Origin: Edaphobacter lichenicola
GTDB lineage: Bacteria; Acidobacteriota; Terriglobia; Terriglobales; Acidobacteriaceae
Assembly (NCBI RefSeq): GCF_025264645.1
Contig: NZ_CP073696.1
Coordinates: 4,216,001 to 4,280,000, forward strand
Reading direction: 5' to 3'
DNA length: 64,000 nucleotides
The notes beneath the pieces were generated by a model that saw only the letters and a program-made list of their open reading frames with translations, had not been told where the DNA came from and did not search any database. Both the position numbers and the translations under genes were made by a program. Positions 54,545 to 63,130 of this stretch are shown one piece after another (the stretch's first letter is position 1; the number at the start of each line of letters is the position of its first letter).

Positions 54545-55339
54545 GTGACCTTCTCCACCATTAAGCTCGCCATCGTCTATCTGACTCTCGGCCCTCCCGC
54601 CGGAATCCTTGGCATCCTCTACTCCCTTATTACCGGCAAAACCGACATCCTCTACAAGTCCGGACTCATGCGCATCGCCCGCTTCGGCACACAAGCGGCC
54701 GGCGTCCGCGTCACACTCCGCGGCCTCGAAAACGTCCCAGCCGATCGTCCCTGCGTCTTCATGGCGAACCACGCCTCCAATCTCGATCCGCCGATCATCC
54801 TTCCGCTCATCCCTGGCCGCACTTCGATCCTGATGAAAAGTTCGCTCATGCGAATTCCCATCCTGGGCACGGCAATGCGCATGGGCAAGTTCGTTCCCAT
54901 TGAACGCGGCGGCTCATTAGAAGGAAGTCGTCGCAGCGTTCAAGCTGCCTCCGACGCCATCCGCTCCGGCCTTCATCTCCTGGTCTTTCCGGAGGGCACC
55001 CGCTCACCCGATGGCCGTCTCACCAGCTTCAAAAAAGGTCCGTTCTTCCTGGCAGAGCGGTCAGGAGCGCCGATCATTCCTGTCGCTATCGCCGGAACAG
55101 AACGCCTCATGCCCAAAAACAGCGCCGGTATCCATCCCGGTGATGTTCAGGTCACCTATCTCCCGTTGATCGAACCGCGTGACTATCCTACTCGCAACGC
55201 ATTGATGGAGGCTGTGCACTCAGCGATATCCGCCGCGCTGCCAACAGATCTCAGGCCCGTCGATCTTCCGAAAAAGCTCACACCAATCGCGCTGCCCTTC
55301 GTCAGCCATGACGTGTTGAGCGATGCCATCATGCCGTAA
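54545..55339 (+). CDS. plsC: 1-acyl-sn-glycerol-3-phosphate acyltransferase
   Basis: 264 residues, GTG start (the first possible in-frame start after a stop; the ribosome binding site is weak). PlsC motifs are clear: NHASNLD (H76xxxxD81), VPIERGG near 118, FPEGTR at 148-153, and a late VPVAI-like PVAIAGTE. It acylates lysophosphatidate at the sn-2 position on the inner membrane during phospholipid synthesis. An N-terminal helix anchors it. It is divergent from clpB across an intergenic region that holds the putative clpB operator. Confidence 0.87.
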   Translation: MTFSTIKLAIVYLTLGPPAGILGILYSLITGKTDILYKSGLMRIARFGTQAAGVRVTLRGLENVPADRPCVFMANHASNLDPPIILPLIPGRTSILMKSSLMRIPILGTAMRMGKFVPIERGGSLEGSRRSVQAASDAIRSGLHLLVFPEGTRSPDGRLTSFKKGPFFLAERSGAPIIPVAIAGTERLMPKNSAGIHPGDVQVTYLPLIEPRDYPTRNALMEAVHSAISAALPTDLRPVDLPKKLTPIALPFVSHDVLSDAIMP

Positions 55340-55357
55340 AAACGAGACACCGTCGTC

Positions 55358-56119
55358 CTAACGAATCCTTGCCAGCTGGTCCATCGCATCCCGAACCGCG
55401 GTAGAAGAGATTCTCAGAACGCCACTGAACGGCGAATACATCTCCAAAATGACGAAGATGGCTCCTGAGACCGACAGCGCGCAGATGACCAGCGTCGCCA
55501 TCACCGTCGCGTTCTTCGGAGCGAAGATCCCAAAACTGATGAAGATCGTCACCAGCCACAGTGTAACGACAGCCAGCAGCGGAATGGGAATCGTAGCCTG
55601 CTCCGACTCAAGGAACATCAGCCAGTAAGACTTTCGCAGGCTTTGCATCAGCAAGGCTACTTGTGTCTTGGCGTAAACCTGCTCGTCATTCTTTGGTATA
55701 AGCAGTTGCATCTGCGCGTTAAGGACATCGTCATTGCTCTTCGGTCGAAGCTCAGATAGACGTGACTTCTCTTTAGGCCAGATCCGATCGACCGCATCTC
55801 CTACAGATTGGCGGATCTCAACACGAAGTGGTTCGCTATCATGTCCGAAGATGGCAAGCGCGTTATCGAGGAGAATCACCTCGGTCGACATCTCCGCGAC
55901 CTTGCTCCTTTGACCGTCGTAGTAAGTCTTCGCCGACGAAACAAGCATCCCAAGCACCAGGCCGGTCATCGCTGCGACAAGCCCAATCGCGAGCCTCATC
56001 GTATCTTTCGCGTCCTCCCCCAAATGCTCCTGCGGCAAAGCCCGGCGCAGAACGATTCCAACAAGCGCCCCCGAGAAGACCAGTGAAAAGACGACAAAGC
56101 TTACCGCCAGTGAGTTCAT
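55358..56119 (-). CDS. DUF4239 membrane protein
   Basis: 253 residues with an N-terminal helix, a second at about 45-65, a cytoplasmic helical stretch (70-170) and two C-terminal helices (about 177-235). The RLAIGLVAAMTGLVLGMLVSSAKTYYDGQR segment is characteristic of DUF4239, a bestrophin-like integral membrane family of unknown function found mainly in Proteobacteria and Acidobacteria. It lies convergent with plsC. Confidence 0.8.
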   Translation of the reverse strand: MNSLAVSFVVFSLVFSGALVGIVLRRALPQEHLGEDAKDTMRLAIGLVAAMTGLVLGMLVSSAKTYYDGQRSKVAEMSTEVILLDNALAIFGHDSEPLRVEIRQSVGDAVDRIWPKEKSRLSELRPKSNDDVLNAQMQLLIPKNDEQVYAKTQVALLMQSLRKSYWLMFLESEQATIPIPLLAVVTLWLVTIFISFGIFAPKNATVMATLVICALSVSGAIFVILEMYSPFSGVLRISSTAVRDAMDQLARIR

Positions 56120-56347
56120 AGACCTTCGACTCTTTCTCCCTCTGACCGAATGGCACTACGTCATGCGACCTTGCATCCGTAAACCTAAGTGGAAAGAGAA
56201 TATCGCCCAAACTCGGAATGTGCCTGGAACCAACTCACACAGTGTGGACTGCAGAAACGAGCGCTGCAACTGGCAAAAGTAATAACCAGCTGAAGATCGC
56301 TCGAAACTGTCCGGCAAAACGGTCACACGGATTGAAGACGCCCCGGT

Positions 56348-57532
56348 TTAAAAATCCACCACCGTCAGGTCGACTGGAAACTCCAGTTTCCTGCTCGACG
56401 GGCTGGCGAAAAGGCCCTTGCTCCACTCTCCGTTCAGCCCGTCCTTATCGAACTGCGCAGCCGGCAGCTGACCCGCTACCTCGAAGTGGTCGATGACATA
56501 AGGCAGCCCCGACGACCCCAGCACCGAAGTGCCATCCATCAGGTGAAAGTGCAGGTGAGGAGCCGACGTGTTGCCCGTATTACCAAGCAGCGCAAGCGCC
56601 TGACCACGCTTCACATGATCCCCCGTGTGAACCAGCAGCGAGTTTTTCTGCAGGTGAGCATAGAACCCATATCTGCCCCCACCAAGGTCGAGCACGATAT
56701 GATTGCCGTCCACGTTTTCGATCGTAATCGTCTTGGGATCGGGCAGATCTCCCGGCACTTGATCGTCAAGCGTCGAAAGCGCATCGATCACGGTGCCATC
56801 GGCCACGGCAATCACCGTTGCGCCATAATCGAAGTAGTCCTTCACACCCTTTCCATTCCCGCGAAAGAACTTTGCATCCGCTCCCAACAGCATCCAGTCA
56901 ATCGCGAACCGCTGTGCATACTGCATGACCCCATTCACAGGCTGCCCACTGCCGCGATGCACACCTCCTGCCTCGCAACATCCATTGAGAGCAACCCATC
57001 CCTTACCCGAAAGCGGTGGCCCAAGCACCATCACATCCGTGCTCACTGCAATCGGCGCAATCGTATAGGTCTGCTCCACCGCCAGATCCTTCGGCGACCC
57101 CGGAGGCCCACCTGCCAGCAGATGAAACCGATGCATCAATCTCGCTGGCGGCTGAGCATCCCCATCAAGCGCGATGTCAATCAACAGTAGCCGAGTCTCA
57201 CTGAACCCAATCGTCGCTGCAGTCATCGCGTCGCCACGCCCGGCATAACGCAGACGAGACAACAAGGCGGCGCCTTCGAAGCTGGCAAGCACCTGCTTCG
57301 AATCAGCAGCACTCACAACGTCAACTCCCTGCAACGTCGCCATCGCGCTTCCCGTATTTGTAATCTCAAGTTCGTAGACAAGGTGCAGTTTGTTGTCCGT
57401 CCCCCGAAAGGCAATCGTCGAAGGCTTCATCGCCGACGCCACCACCGGGGTCAGCACATCTCCCGCTCGAGCCTGAAGATTCGCAGACAAACAGACAGCC
57501 GCAACCAACAGGAAGAGACGAATCACACGCAT
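56348..57532 (-). CDS. Secreted M23-family peptidase
   Basis: 394 residues from ATG 57532 (MRVIRLFLLVAAVC, a signal peptide ending near ARAG); an in-frame upstream ATG adds 21. Residues 20-200 are a beta-rich region, followed by the M23/LytM domain with the zinc motif TSAPHLHFHL (HxH), HTGDHVKRGQALALLGNTG, and an HxxxD-type first ligand in DWMLLGADAKF or GVMQYAQRFAID. M23 enzymes cut peptidoglycan cross-links. Whether all zinc ligands are present is hard to see, so it could be an inactive regulator. Confidence 0.83.
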   Translation of the reverse strand: MRVIRLFLLVAAVCLSANLQARAGDVLTPVVASAMKPSTIAFRGTDNKLHLVYELEITNTGSAMATLQGVDVVSAADSKQVLASFEGAALLSRLRYAGRGDAMTAATIGFSETRLLLIDIALDGDAQPPARLMHRFHLLAGGPPGSPKDLAVEQTYTIAPIAVSTDVMVLGPPLSGKGWVALNGCCEAGGVHRGSGQPVNGVMQYAQRFAIDWMLLGADAKFFRGNGKGVKDYFDYGATVIAVADGTVIDALSTLDDQVPGDLPDPKTITIENVDGNHIVLDLGGGRYGFYAHLQKNSLLVHTGDHVKRGQALALLGNTGNTSAPHLHFHLMDGTSVLGSSGLPYVIDHFEVAGQLPAAQFDKDGLNGEWSKGLFASPSSRKLEFPVDLTVVDF

Positions 57533-57712
57533 AAGCAAGCCTCTAGAACGTAGATTTTTCAGTGACTGGCCCGGAGGGAGGGAGAGAGCAATCACATTAG
57601 AGCAGAGTCTTCAGCGTATTGCCATCTGCAACACCCTATTCGTGCAGCTCACAAAACCACGCCCAACAAAGCCCTTCGCCCTTTACCATCAGCTCTGAGC
57701 ACAACTCAATCT

Positions 57713-58390
57713 ATGAGTACCACCACCGGCATCACCGTCAAACCCAACGCGCTCCCCGACGCCATGCTCCTCGCAACCACCGGAGGCCTGCTCGACGCCT
57801 TCATCTTCCTCAACCACGGCCATGTCTTCGCCAACGCCATGACCGGCAACGTCGTCTTCCTCGGAATCGCCCTGATCGGTCGCGACTGGAAAGAGATCGT
57901 TCCCCATCTCGTCCCCATCTGCGGCTTTATCGTTGGCGTTGCCGCCTCAAAACGTGCCCGCTCTCACCTTCAGGAGCGCCCCCTCCTCCTGCTCGGCCTC
58001 TCGTTTGAGATCGTGGTGCTCTTTGCGCTTGGCTGGCTCCCCATCGATGCCCCGCACATGGTCTTCGCCGCAACCACCGCGATCGTCGGCGCCTTTCAAG
58101 TCGCCAGCTATCGCCACGTCGAAGGCTTCGGGTACAACTCCACCTTCATCACCGGCAACCTGCGCGACACAGTGGAAGGCTTCTACGACGCCATCACACC
58201 AGGCGTTACCCCGGAGGTGCGCGACAAAGGCCGCGCCAAGGCACTCGACCTCGGCCTCATCTGCCTCTGCTTTCTCGCCGGAGCCGTCATCGGAGCGTGG
58301 GCCGCACCTCGCTTCGCCAACCACACCCTTTGGTTCGCCGAGCCGTTCCTCTTCGTCGTCGCCCTTCGCGCTCTAAGCCTGCGCGCCTGA
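57713..58390 (+). CDS. YoaK-like DUF1275 membrane protein
   Basis: 225 residues with about six helices. The DUF1275 pattern is clear: LLATTGGLLDAFIFLNHGHVFANAMTGNVVFLGIAL at the N-terminus (GGxxDAxxF, ANAMTGN) and VASYRHVEGFGYNSTFITGNLRDTVE in the second half, an internal repeat. The role of DUF1275/YoaK transporters is unknown. It has no clear Shine-Dalgarno sequence. It is followed by a shared terminator region with hsp20. Confidence 0.87.
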   Translation: MSTTTGITVKPNALPDAMLLATTGGLLDAFIFLNHGHVFANAMTGNVVFLGIALIGRDWKEIVPHLVPICGFIVGVAASKRARSHLQERPLLLLGLSFEIVVLFALGWLPIDAPHMVFAATTAIVGAFQVASYRHVEGFGYNSTFITGNLRDTVEGFYDAITPGVTPEVRDKGRAKALDLGLICLCFLAGAVIGAWAAPRFANHTLWFAEPFLFVVALRALSLRA

Positions 58391-58410
58391 CCCCATCACC
58401 AAAACAGAAA

Positions 58411-58431
58411 GGGGAGGCGTCAAGCCTCCCC
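58411..58431. terminator. Terminator between DUF1275 gene and hsp20
   Basis: GGGGAGGC (58411-58418) pairs with GCCTCCCC (58424-58431) around a 5-nt loop. On the minus strand the stem is followed by a T-rich run (TTTCTGTTTT), so it best fits the hsp20 transcript, which ends at 58453; it can act in the other direction too. Confidence 0.7.
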
Positions 58432-58452
58432 ACAAACAATCATTCGTCACTC

Positions 58453-58932
58453 TTACTGAGCAGCCTGCGCCTCAACCTGCTTCGAAGCACCAACCTGCAC
58501 CTTGATCTGCTTCGGCTGAGCCTCTGCCTTCTTCGACAGAGAGATCGTCAAGACTCCAGCGTCAGAACTAGCAGTCACGCCCTCGGTATCGACGGTCTGC
58601 GGCAGCGTAAAGCTCCGGACGAAGCTCCCAAACCGGCGTTCAATCCGGTGGAAGTTCTCCGCCTTCTCGGTCTGCTCGAACTTCCGCTCGCCTTTGACGA
58701 CCAGCGTATTGTTCTCCAGCCGAATATCCAGATCCTCCTGCTTCACCCCAGGAATCTCCAGCTTCAAAACCAGCTTCTCTGCATCCTCGTAGACATCGAC
58801 GGCAGGAGTAAATCCTGCGTTCGAGCCCTCCGATCCGGCAAAGTCATTGAAGATCGAGTTCAAACGCTTCTGCAACCCGGCAACATCCTCAAACGGCGTA
58901 CGCAACGGCACAAATCGAGTCATCGTCGTCAT
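58453..58932 (-). CDS. Hsp20 / alpha-crystallin small heat-shock protein
   Basis: 159 residues. The alpha-crystallin domain is at about 40-145 (FTPAVDVYEDAEKLVLKLEIPGVKQEDLDIRLENNTLVVKGERKFEQTEKAENFHRIERRFGSFVRSFTLP). The C-terminal extension is Ala/Gln/Lys-rich, without a clean IxI motif. It binds unfolding proteins and hands them to DnaK/ClpB. A strong GGAGG precedes the ATG by 6 nt. The 217-bp upstream region has the palindromic motif at 59029-59055, also seen at clpB. Confidence 0.93.
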   Translation of the reverse strand: MTTMTRFVPLRTPFEDVAGLQKRLNSIFNDFAGSEGSNAGFTPAVDVYEDAEKLVLKLEIPGVKQEDLDIRLENNTLVVKGERKFEQTEKAENFHRIERRFGSFVRSFTLPQTVDTEGVTASSDAGVLTISLSKKAEAQPKQIKVQVGASKQVEAQAAQ

Positions 58933-58992
58933 AAAATCCTCCTGAATCAGTTACTTGAGATGTCCAGAACGACTTCGCTTCATCGTCCTGCG

Positions 58993-59079
58993 CTTAGTTA
59001 GACGTAGTATAGCTCCAATGGTTGCATAAAATATGATGTAAATACACTCATATTTGCAATTAAAACTTTCCTAACTAAG
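58993..59079. repeat. Outer 9-bp inverted repeat flanking the hsp20 operator
   Basis: CTTAGTTAG (58993-59001) and CTAACTAAG (59071-59079) are perfectly complementary, 69 bp apart, and enclose the 59029-59055 palindrome. The two centres lie about 6 bp apart. No comparable outer repeat is present at clpB. Confidence 0.5.
59029..59055 (-). promoter_or_regulatory. Candidate heat-shock operator upstream of hsp20
   Basis: AAATATGA (59029-59036) and TCATATTT (59048-59055) with an 11-bp spacer, 96 bp upstream of the hsp20 start. On the minus strand it overlaps possible promoter elements (TTGCAA and CATATT 18 bp apart). The same arms and spacing occur upstream of clpB, and both share AAATATGAGTG on the minus strand. 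Confidence 0.6.
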
Positions 59080-59107
59080 TCAACAACTTACGAAGACTTA
59101 AACACCA

Positions 59108-59127
59108 AAGCCACCCATAGGTGGCTT
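59108..59127 (-). terminator. Terminator after the S10 peptidase gene
   Basis: AAGCCACC (59108-59115) pairs with GGTGGCTT (59120-59127) around a 4-nt loop; on the minus strand the stem is followed by TTTGGTGTTT. It fits the S10 peptidase stop at 59150. Confidence 0.65.
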
Positions 59128-59149
59128 CGAATGCACAACTTGCCGTGAA

Positions 59150-60826
59150 TTACTTCCCGTCTTCCGTCCCCCGGACAAAAGCCGCCACATCCGCATGGAA
59201 CTGCTTCAGCACATCCTCATTCACATAGACCATGTGCCCGCTCTGATAGTAGTGATAGCTGATGTTCGCCTGCATCTTCTGCGGAATCTGCAGATGATGC
59301 ATCTCGAACTTGCCCTCAAAGTAAGGCGTGGCCAGATCGAAGTACCCTCCAGCCAGCATCACCTTCATCTTCGGGTTCGACTTCATCGTGAATGCCAGAT
59401 CCGGCATCACATTCGTCCCACCCTCTTGGAAGTTCGCCGGAGGTCCTCCCGGAGCCTGGTGCCGCAGATCCCATGTAAAGTCAGGATCCACATAAGCGCC
59501 CGGTTTGTACGTCTGGTCCTGCCCATACTTCAGCTCCGTCCGCATGTACTGGTTCAGCGCCGCCGTATACGCCGACGAGATCGCGTTGCTCTGTGGGTCA
59601 TACTCCGCATCTGAGCTCAGCGGATCCAGATCCGGCCCTTTGTACCGCGTATCCAGCCGCCCCGTCGTCGTCTCATCATCCAGCTGGAGCTGCTTGCTGA
59701 AGGCTCCCCCAGTCACCCGCAGATTCGCCCGCAGCAGATACGTCACCGGCAACCCGGTATATTGATGCAGCTTCTCCGCCACCGCCTGCTTCGAGGCGTC
59801 GGGCAGCTCAGAGCCCTTCAACAGCGCGCTCATATAGTCGCCCATCGCATACTGCTCCACCTCGGCCAGAAACGGCTCCAGCGCCGCAGGTTGCGACGGC
59901 AGCTTGTGATGATAGAAAGCGCTCGCCGCAAAAGTCGGCAGCCCCAGCGCATACGCCTGATCGACGCCCGGATTCCACTTCGGCCCGTCGATACTATTAT
60001 CAAAGCTCAAGATCTGCGACAGCAAAACAATTCCGTTCAAATCGACGTTCTGCAGGTCAGCCGACAACACAGCACTCCGCGGCGTTCCATAGCTCTCGCC
60101 AAACAGATACTTCGGTGAGTTCCAGCGGTCATACTTCGTCAAAAACCGCCGAATGAACCGCTCAAATGCATGCGCATCCGGATCGGTCCCCCAAAACGCC
60201 TTCTCCTTATCCTTGCCCATGATCCGGCTGAAACCAGTCCCAGGAGCATCGATGAACACGACATCCGTAACATCAAGCATACTGTACTCATTGTTGACGA
60301 TCTTGTAAGGGGCACCCTCATCATGCTGCGCATCCGTCGTCACCACGCGACGCGGGCCAAACGACCCCATATGCAGCCACATCGACGCCGACCCCGGCCC
60401 ACCGTTATACAAAAACATCACGGGCCGCCCCGGCTTCGCATCCTTCTTGAAGTACGCCACATAAAACATTCGCGCCGTGGCTGTCGCCTCTTCCGGCTTC
60501 TCCGGATCGGGAGCCTTCTCGCCTGTATCCGGCAGCATCTTTCCATCCAGCCCCAGCATCGCGTCCTGCGAGTCAGTAGACCCCACCGTCAGCGTCCCGG
60601 CCACTGCCTTATACGCAATCGCCTGCCCGCCAACCGTCACCGAACCTTCCGTCGTCGAGTCAGCCGGAGGCTCAGCAGGCGTCACTACCGGCGTCCCCGT
60701 CACCACAACCTTCTCAGCCTTCTTGTCAGCGTCTTTCTTATCCTGTGCCGTCGCCCCCATCACCGACACAGCAGACACCAGCAAAACCCCTGCAGACATC
60801 CCAATCCACATCCGATTCATCAGCAT
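59150..60826 (-). CDS. Secreted S10-family serine carboxypeptidase-like protein
   Basis: 558 residues from ATG 60826 (GGAG 10 nt upstream); a TTG adds 5. Signal peptide (about 1-27, VMGATAQD), then an acidic and Thr-rich region. The alpha/beta hydrolase domain has YNGGPGSASMWLHMGSFGPRRV, FIDAPGTGFS and the nucleophile Ser245 in FGESYGTPR. Late catalytic residues are Asp497 in GGYFDLATPY and His531 in SGHMVYVNED, so the triad appears complete. It removes C-terminal residues at acidic pH, which suits an acidophilic or soil lifestyle. Confidence 0.9.
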   Translation of the reverse strand: MLMNRMWIGMSAGVLLVSAVSVMGATAQDKKDADKKAEKVVVTGTPVVTPAEPPADSTTEGSVTVGGQAIAYKAVAGTLTVGSTDSQDAMLGLDGKMLPDTGEKAPDPEKPEEATATARMFYVAYFKKDAKPGRPVMFLYNGGPGSASMWLHMGSFGPRRVVTTDAQHDEGAPYKIVNNEYSMLDVTDVVFIDAPGTGFSRIMGKDKEKAFWGTDPDAHAFERFIRRFLTKYDRWNSPKYLFGESYGTPRSAVLSADLQNVDLNGIVLLSQILSFDNSIDGPKWNPGVDQAYALGLPTFAASAFYHHKLPSQPAALEPFLAEVEQYAMGDYMSALLKGSELPDASKQAVAEKLHQYTGLPVTYLLRANLRVTGGAFSKQLQLDDETTTGRLDTRYKGPDLDPLSSDAEYDPQSNAISSAYTAALNQYMRTELKYGQDQTYKPGAYVDPDFTWDLRHQAPGGPPANFQEGGTNVMPDLAFTMKSNPKMKVMLAGGYFDLATPYFEGKFEMHHLQIPQKMQANISYHYYQSGHMVYVNEDVLKQFHADVAAFVRGTEDGK

Positions 60827-60841
60827 GCTCACACGCTCCAA

Positions 60842-61279
60842 AACGCCCTATCTTCTTGTGCCAGTCAGTATATCCGTGCAAACGAAGCCAAATCATCGAG
60901 AAGACAACGATCTTCCCAGACAATCCGCCCCGCGCAGAAAAGCAAGCAACACCCAAAGAAACGTCTCACGCTACGAGATAGTTCCCCAGCGCTCAAAAAG
61001 AAGAACGCCTACTCCGCCCGCAGCGCCTCAACCAGATTCATCGAAGCCGCCATTCGACGTGCCCACTCCCGGATCGACCTGATGAATCGCAGACACAATC
61101 GCCGGCAGCGCACCGTCGGCAGCCTGAAGGTCCGGGCATCCTTACAATCGGCGACACGAATCTCACACAATAGGTCGCATTCTCTCGACCGATTACGCTT
61201 GAAGTCCTTCGAATCTTTCTTGTCTTCACCGTAACAAGCCTCGATGGACCGTGTCTGTACCATCAACTCCGAGGGCCCC
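60842..61279. other. Divergent intergenic region with permease remnant
   Basis: About 440 bp between the S10 peptidase and VWA genes. The left 160 bp hold nothing recognisable apart from the upstream region of the peptidase gene. The middle (about 61012-61205) carries the decayed permease tail listed separately. The last 70 bp precede the VWA gene. Confidence 0.4.
61012..61205 (-). pseudogene. Decayed MacB/FtsX-type permease tail (ADOP-like)
   Basis: On the minus strand, three frames give pieces of an acidobacterial duplicated orphan permease. One reads ALPAIVSAIHQVDPG (the periplasmic xxAVxxVDP motif). A second ends ARRMAASMNLVEALRAE, with a stop at 61012, the usual ARRAAxxxPxEALRxE C-terminus. 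A third reads ENATYCVRFVSPIVR. No single frame is continuous, so the piece has at least two frameshifts or internal deletions. Evidence is motif-level only. Confidence 0.45.
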
Positions 61280-62935
61280 ATGAGACTTTCGTTCCCCTGC
61301 GCACTCTTGCTCTTTGCTCTCTCTGCCAGTCTTTCAAGCACCCTCTTCGCACAGCAACCGCCCGCACCAACTCCCTCCACCCCAGCGCAAACATCCGCCC
61401 CACCGCCCGCGCAGACGCCGCCGCCTCAAGCCCAACCCGCCGGTTCGGAGCCCGTCAAAGACGCAAACGGCGTCTACACCATCCGCCGCAACGCCCGCCT
61501 CGTCGTTCTTGACCTCGTCGTTACCGACACCAAGGGAAACATCGTCACTGACCTCAAGCGCGACGAGTTTCATGTCACCGAAGCCAACGAACCCGAGACC
61601 ATTCTCAACTTCGAAGCCGCAGGCGCCCATCCCCTCGATCCCCAGGCCACCATTAACTCCACGCAGGACCTCGATCGCCTCGCACCCAACGCTCCTGTCA
61701 ACATCATCCTGCTCGATGAGTTCAACACCCGCTTCGAAGACATGGCCTTCGCCCGCTACTCCCTCAAAAAGTTTCTCGAGCGGCAGCCCGGCAAACTCGA
61801 CACCCCCACCATGCTCATCGCCGTCGACGTCGAACACTTCACCGTCCTACGCGACTACACCCAGAACAAGGACGAGATCCTCACCGCGCTCGACCATCAC
61901 TTCGCCGCCTATCCCTGGCAGGCGCAACAAGGTCAGTGGCGCTCCGACCGCATCGGCACAGCCTTCCTCACCCTCCGCCGCGTCGCCGAAGCCGTCATCG
62001 GTCATCCCGGCCACAAAAATATGATCTGGGTTGGCCGCGGCTTCCCCGCCGTCATGTGGTCCAACGTCCCCGTCGACACCCTCAACCGCGTCAACAATGC
62101 CGTTCAGGACTGCGTCAACATCCTCCGCGACGCCCGCGTCACCCTCTACACCATCGACCCCGCCGGCGTTCAAATCAATCCTCAAGCCTACGGCTTCGCG
62201 GCCGGGTTCAACGACCCCTTCGGCGGCGAATACCAATTCAACCGTCTCGCCAAAGCCACCGGCGGCCGCACCCTCTATGGCCGCAACGACGTCGACGCCG
62301 AGATCGGCACCGCCATCCGCGACGGCGCCAGCTTCTACACCCTCACCTATCGCCCGCAAAACACATCGCTCGACCCCTCCAAGTTCCGCAAGATCCAGGT
62401 CACCCTCGACCGCCCCGGCCTCATCGTCTATACCCGACAGGGTTATTATCTCCAGCGCGGTCCCGGCCGGGTCGATCCCGCTAATCCCTCACGCCGCCTC
62501 ATGGCGGATCTCGCCTCCGCCGACTCCAGCACCATGGTCTACGACGGCGTCCCCCTCAGCCTCGAACCCTCGCCCACCAACCCTGACAGCTTCACCGTCC
62601 ACATCGACGGAAAAGGTCTCTACTGGACTCCCGCCACCGACACCGAACCGCGTCACACCGACGTGATCCTCGCCGTCTCCACCTTCGACAAAAAAGGTAA
62701 GGAGCTCAAGAGCGTGGCCAAGAACATCCACGCCAGTGCATCGCCCGATGTAGCCCCCACAGGTCGCATCGATCGCGGCCTCAACCTCGTCTACACCATC
62801 GACCATGACCCCAAGGCTGTCCGAGCGCGCTTTGTCGTCCGCGTCACCTCCTCAGGCCGCATCGGCACCGCCGACGCAACCTTGGGCCAGCAAGCTTCCA
62901 CTCCACCACCAACCCCAGCCCCGACAACCCCGTAG
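61280..62935 (+). CDS. Secreted VWA-domain protein (VWFA-related, acidobacterial type)
   Basis: 551 residues from ATG 61280 (GAGGG 4 nt upstream); an in-frame earlier ATG adds 12. Signal peptide (to about 26, TLFAQQ), a Pro/Thr/Ala-rich linker (27-65), then IRRNARLVVLDLVVTDTKGNIVTDLKRDEFHVTE, the N-terminal beta segment of the VWFA-related family TIGR03436. The von Willebrand-like fold follows (LLDEFNTRFEDMAFARYSLKKFL), where the MIDAS DxSxS is replaced by DEFNT. The C-terminus is beta-rich with a Pro/Thr tail. Function unknown; surface or periplasmic binding is inferred. Confidence 0.85.
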   Translation: MRLSFPCALLLFALSASLSSTLFAQQPPAPTPSTPAQTSAPPPAQTPPPQAQPAGSEPVKDANGVYTIRRNARLVVLDLVVTDTKGNIVTDLKRDEFHVTEANEPETILNFEAAGAHPLDPQATINSTQDLDRLAPNAPVNIILLDEFNTRFEDMAFARYSLKKFLERQPGKLDTPTMLIAVDVEHFTVLRDYTQNKDEILTALDHHFAAYPWQAQQGQWRSDRIGTAFLTLRRVAEAVIGHPGHKNMIWVGRGFPAVMWSNVPVDTLNRVNNAVQDCVNILRDARVTLYTIDPAGVQINPQAYGFAAGFNDPFGGEYQFNRLAKATGGRTLYGRNDVDAEIGTAIRDGASFYTLTYRPQNTSLDPSKFRKIQVTLDRPGLIVYTRQGYYLQRGPGRVDPANPSRRLMADLASADSSTMVYDGVPLSLEPSPTNPDSFTVHIDGKGLYWTPATDTEPRHTDVILAVSTFDKKGKELKSVAKNIHASASPDVAPTGRIDRGLNLVYTIDHDPKAVRARFVVRVTSSGRIGTADATLGQQASTPPPTPAPTTP

Positions 62936-62939
62936 CGCC

Positions 62940-62966
62940 GAAGTCGGAAAAGAACCTCCGAACTTC
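62940..62966 (+). terminator. Possible terminator after the VWA gene
   Basis: GAAGTCGGA (62940-62948) pairs with TCCGAACTTC (62957-62966) with a one-base bulge, followed by TTAATTC. It lies 4 bp after the stop; the weak T-tract lowers confidence. Confidence 0.5.
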
Positions 62967-63130
62967 TTAATTCAGCACTCGGGCTCGATACGGTAGAAGA
63001 GAAAAAATGGCAGTTCTCGTTAGGTGCCGGATGCCCCTATCTTGATTTTGAGATGTGGGCATCAGCCCGCGAAGCACGAACTGCTCTCATCAACTCCGAT
63101 AAACTAAAACTTCCCCTGACGGGAAGCCGC

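Noticed and set aside
54345-54545. CIRCE or HAIR element upstream of clpB
   Set aside because: Neither TTAGCACTC-N9-GAGTGCTAA nor CTTGAGT-N7-ACTCAAG is present, even with several mismatches; the palindrome found differs.
58933-59020. RNA thermometer (ROSE or fourU) before hsp20
   Set aside because: I looked for a sequence complementary to the GGAGG ribosome binding site in the 5' region; only weak partial matches are present.
60170-61234. A 354-codon plus-strand open frame opposite the S10 peptidase
   Set aside because: Antisense shadow of the peptidase gene; Arg/His-rich low-complexity translation without signals.
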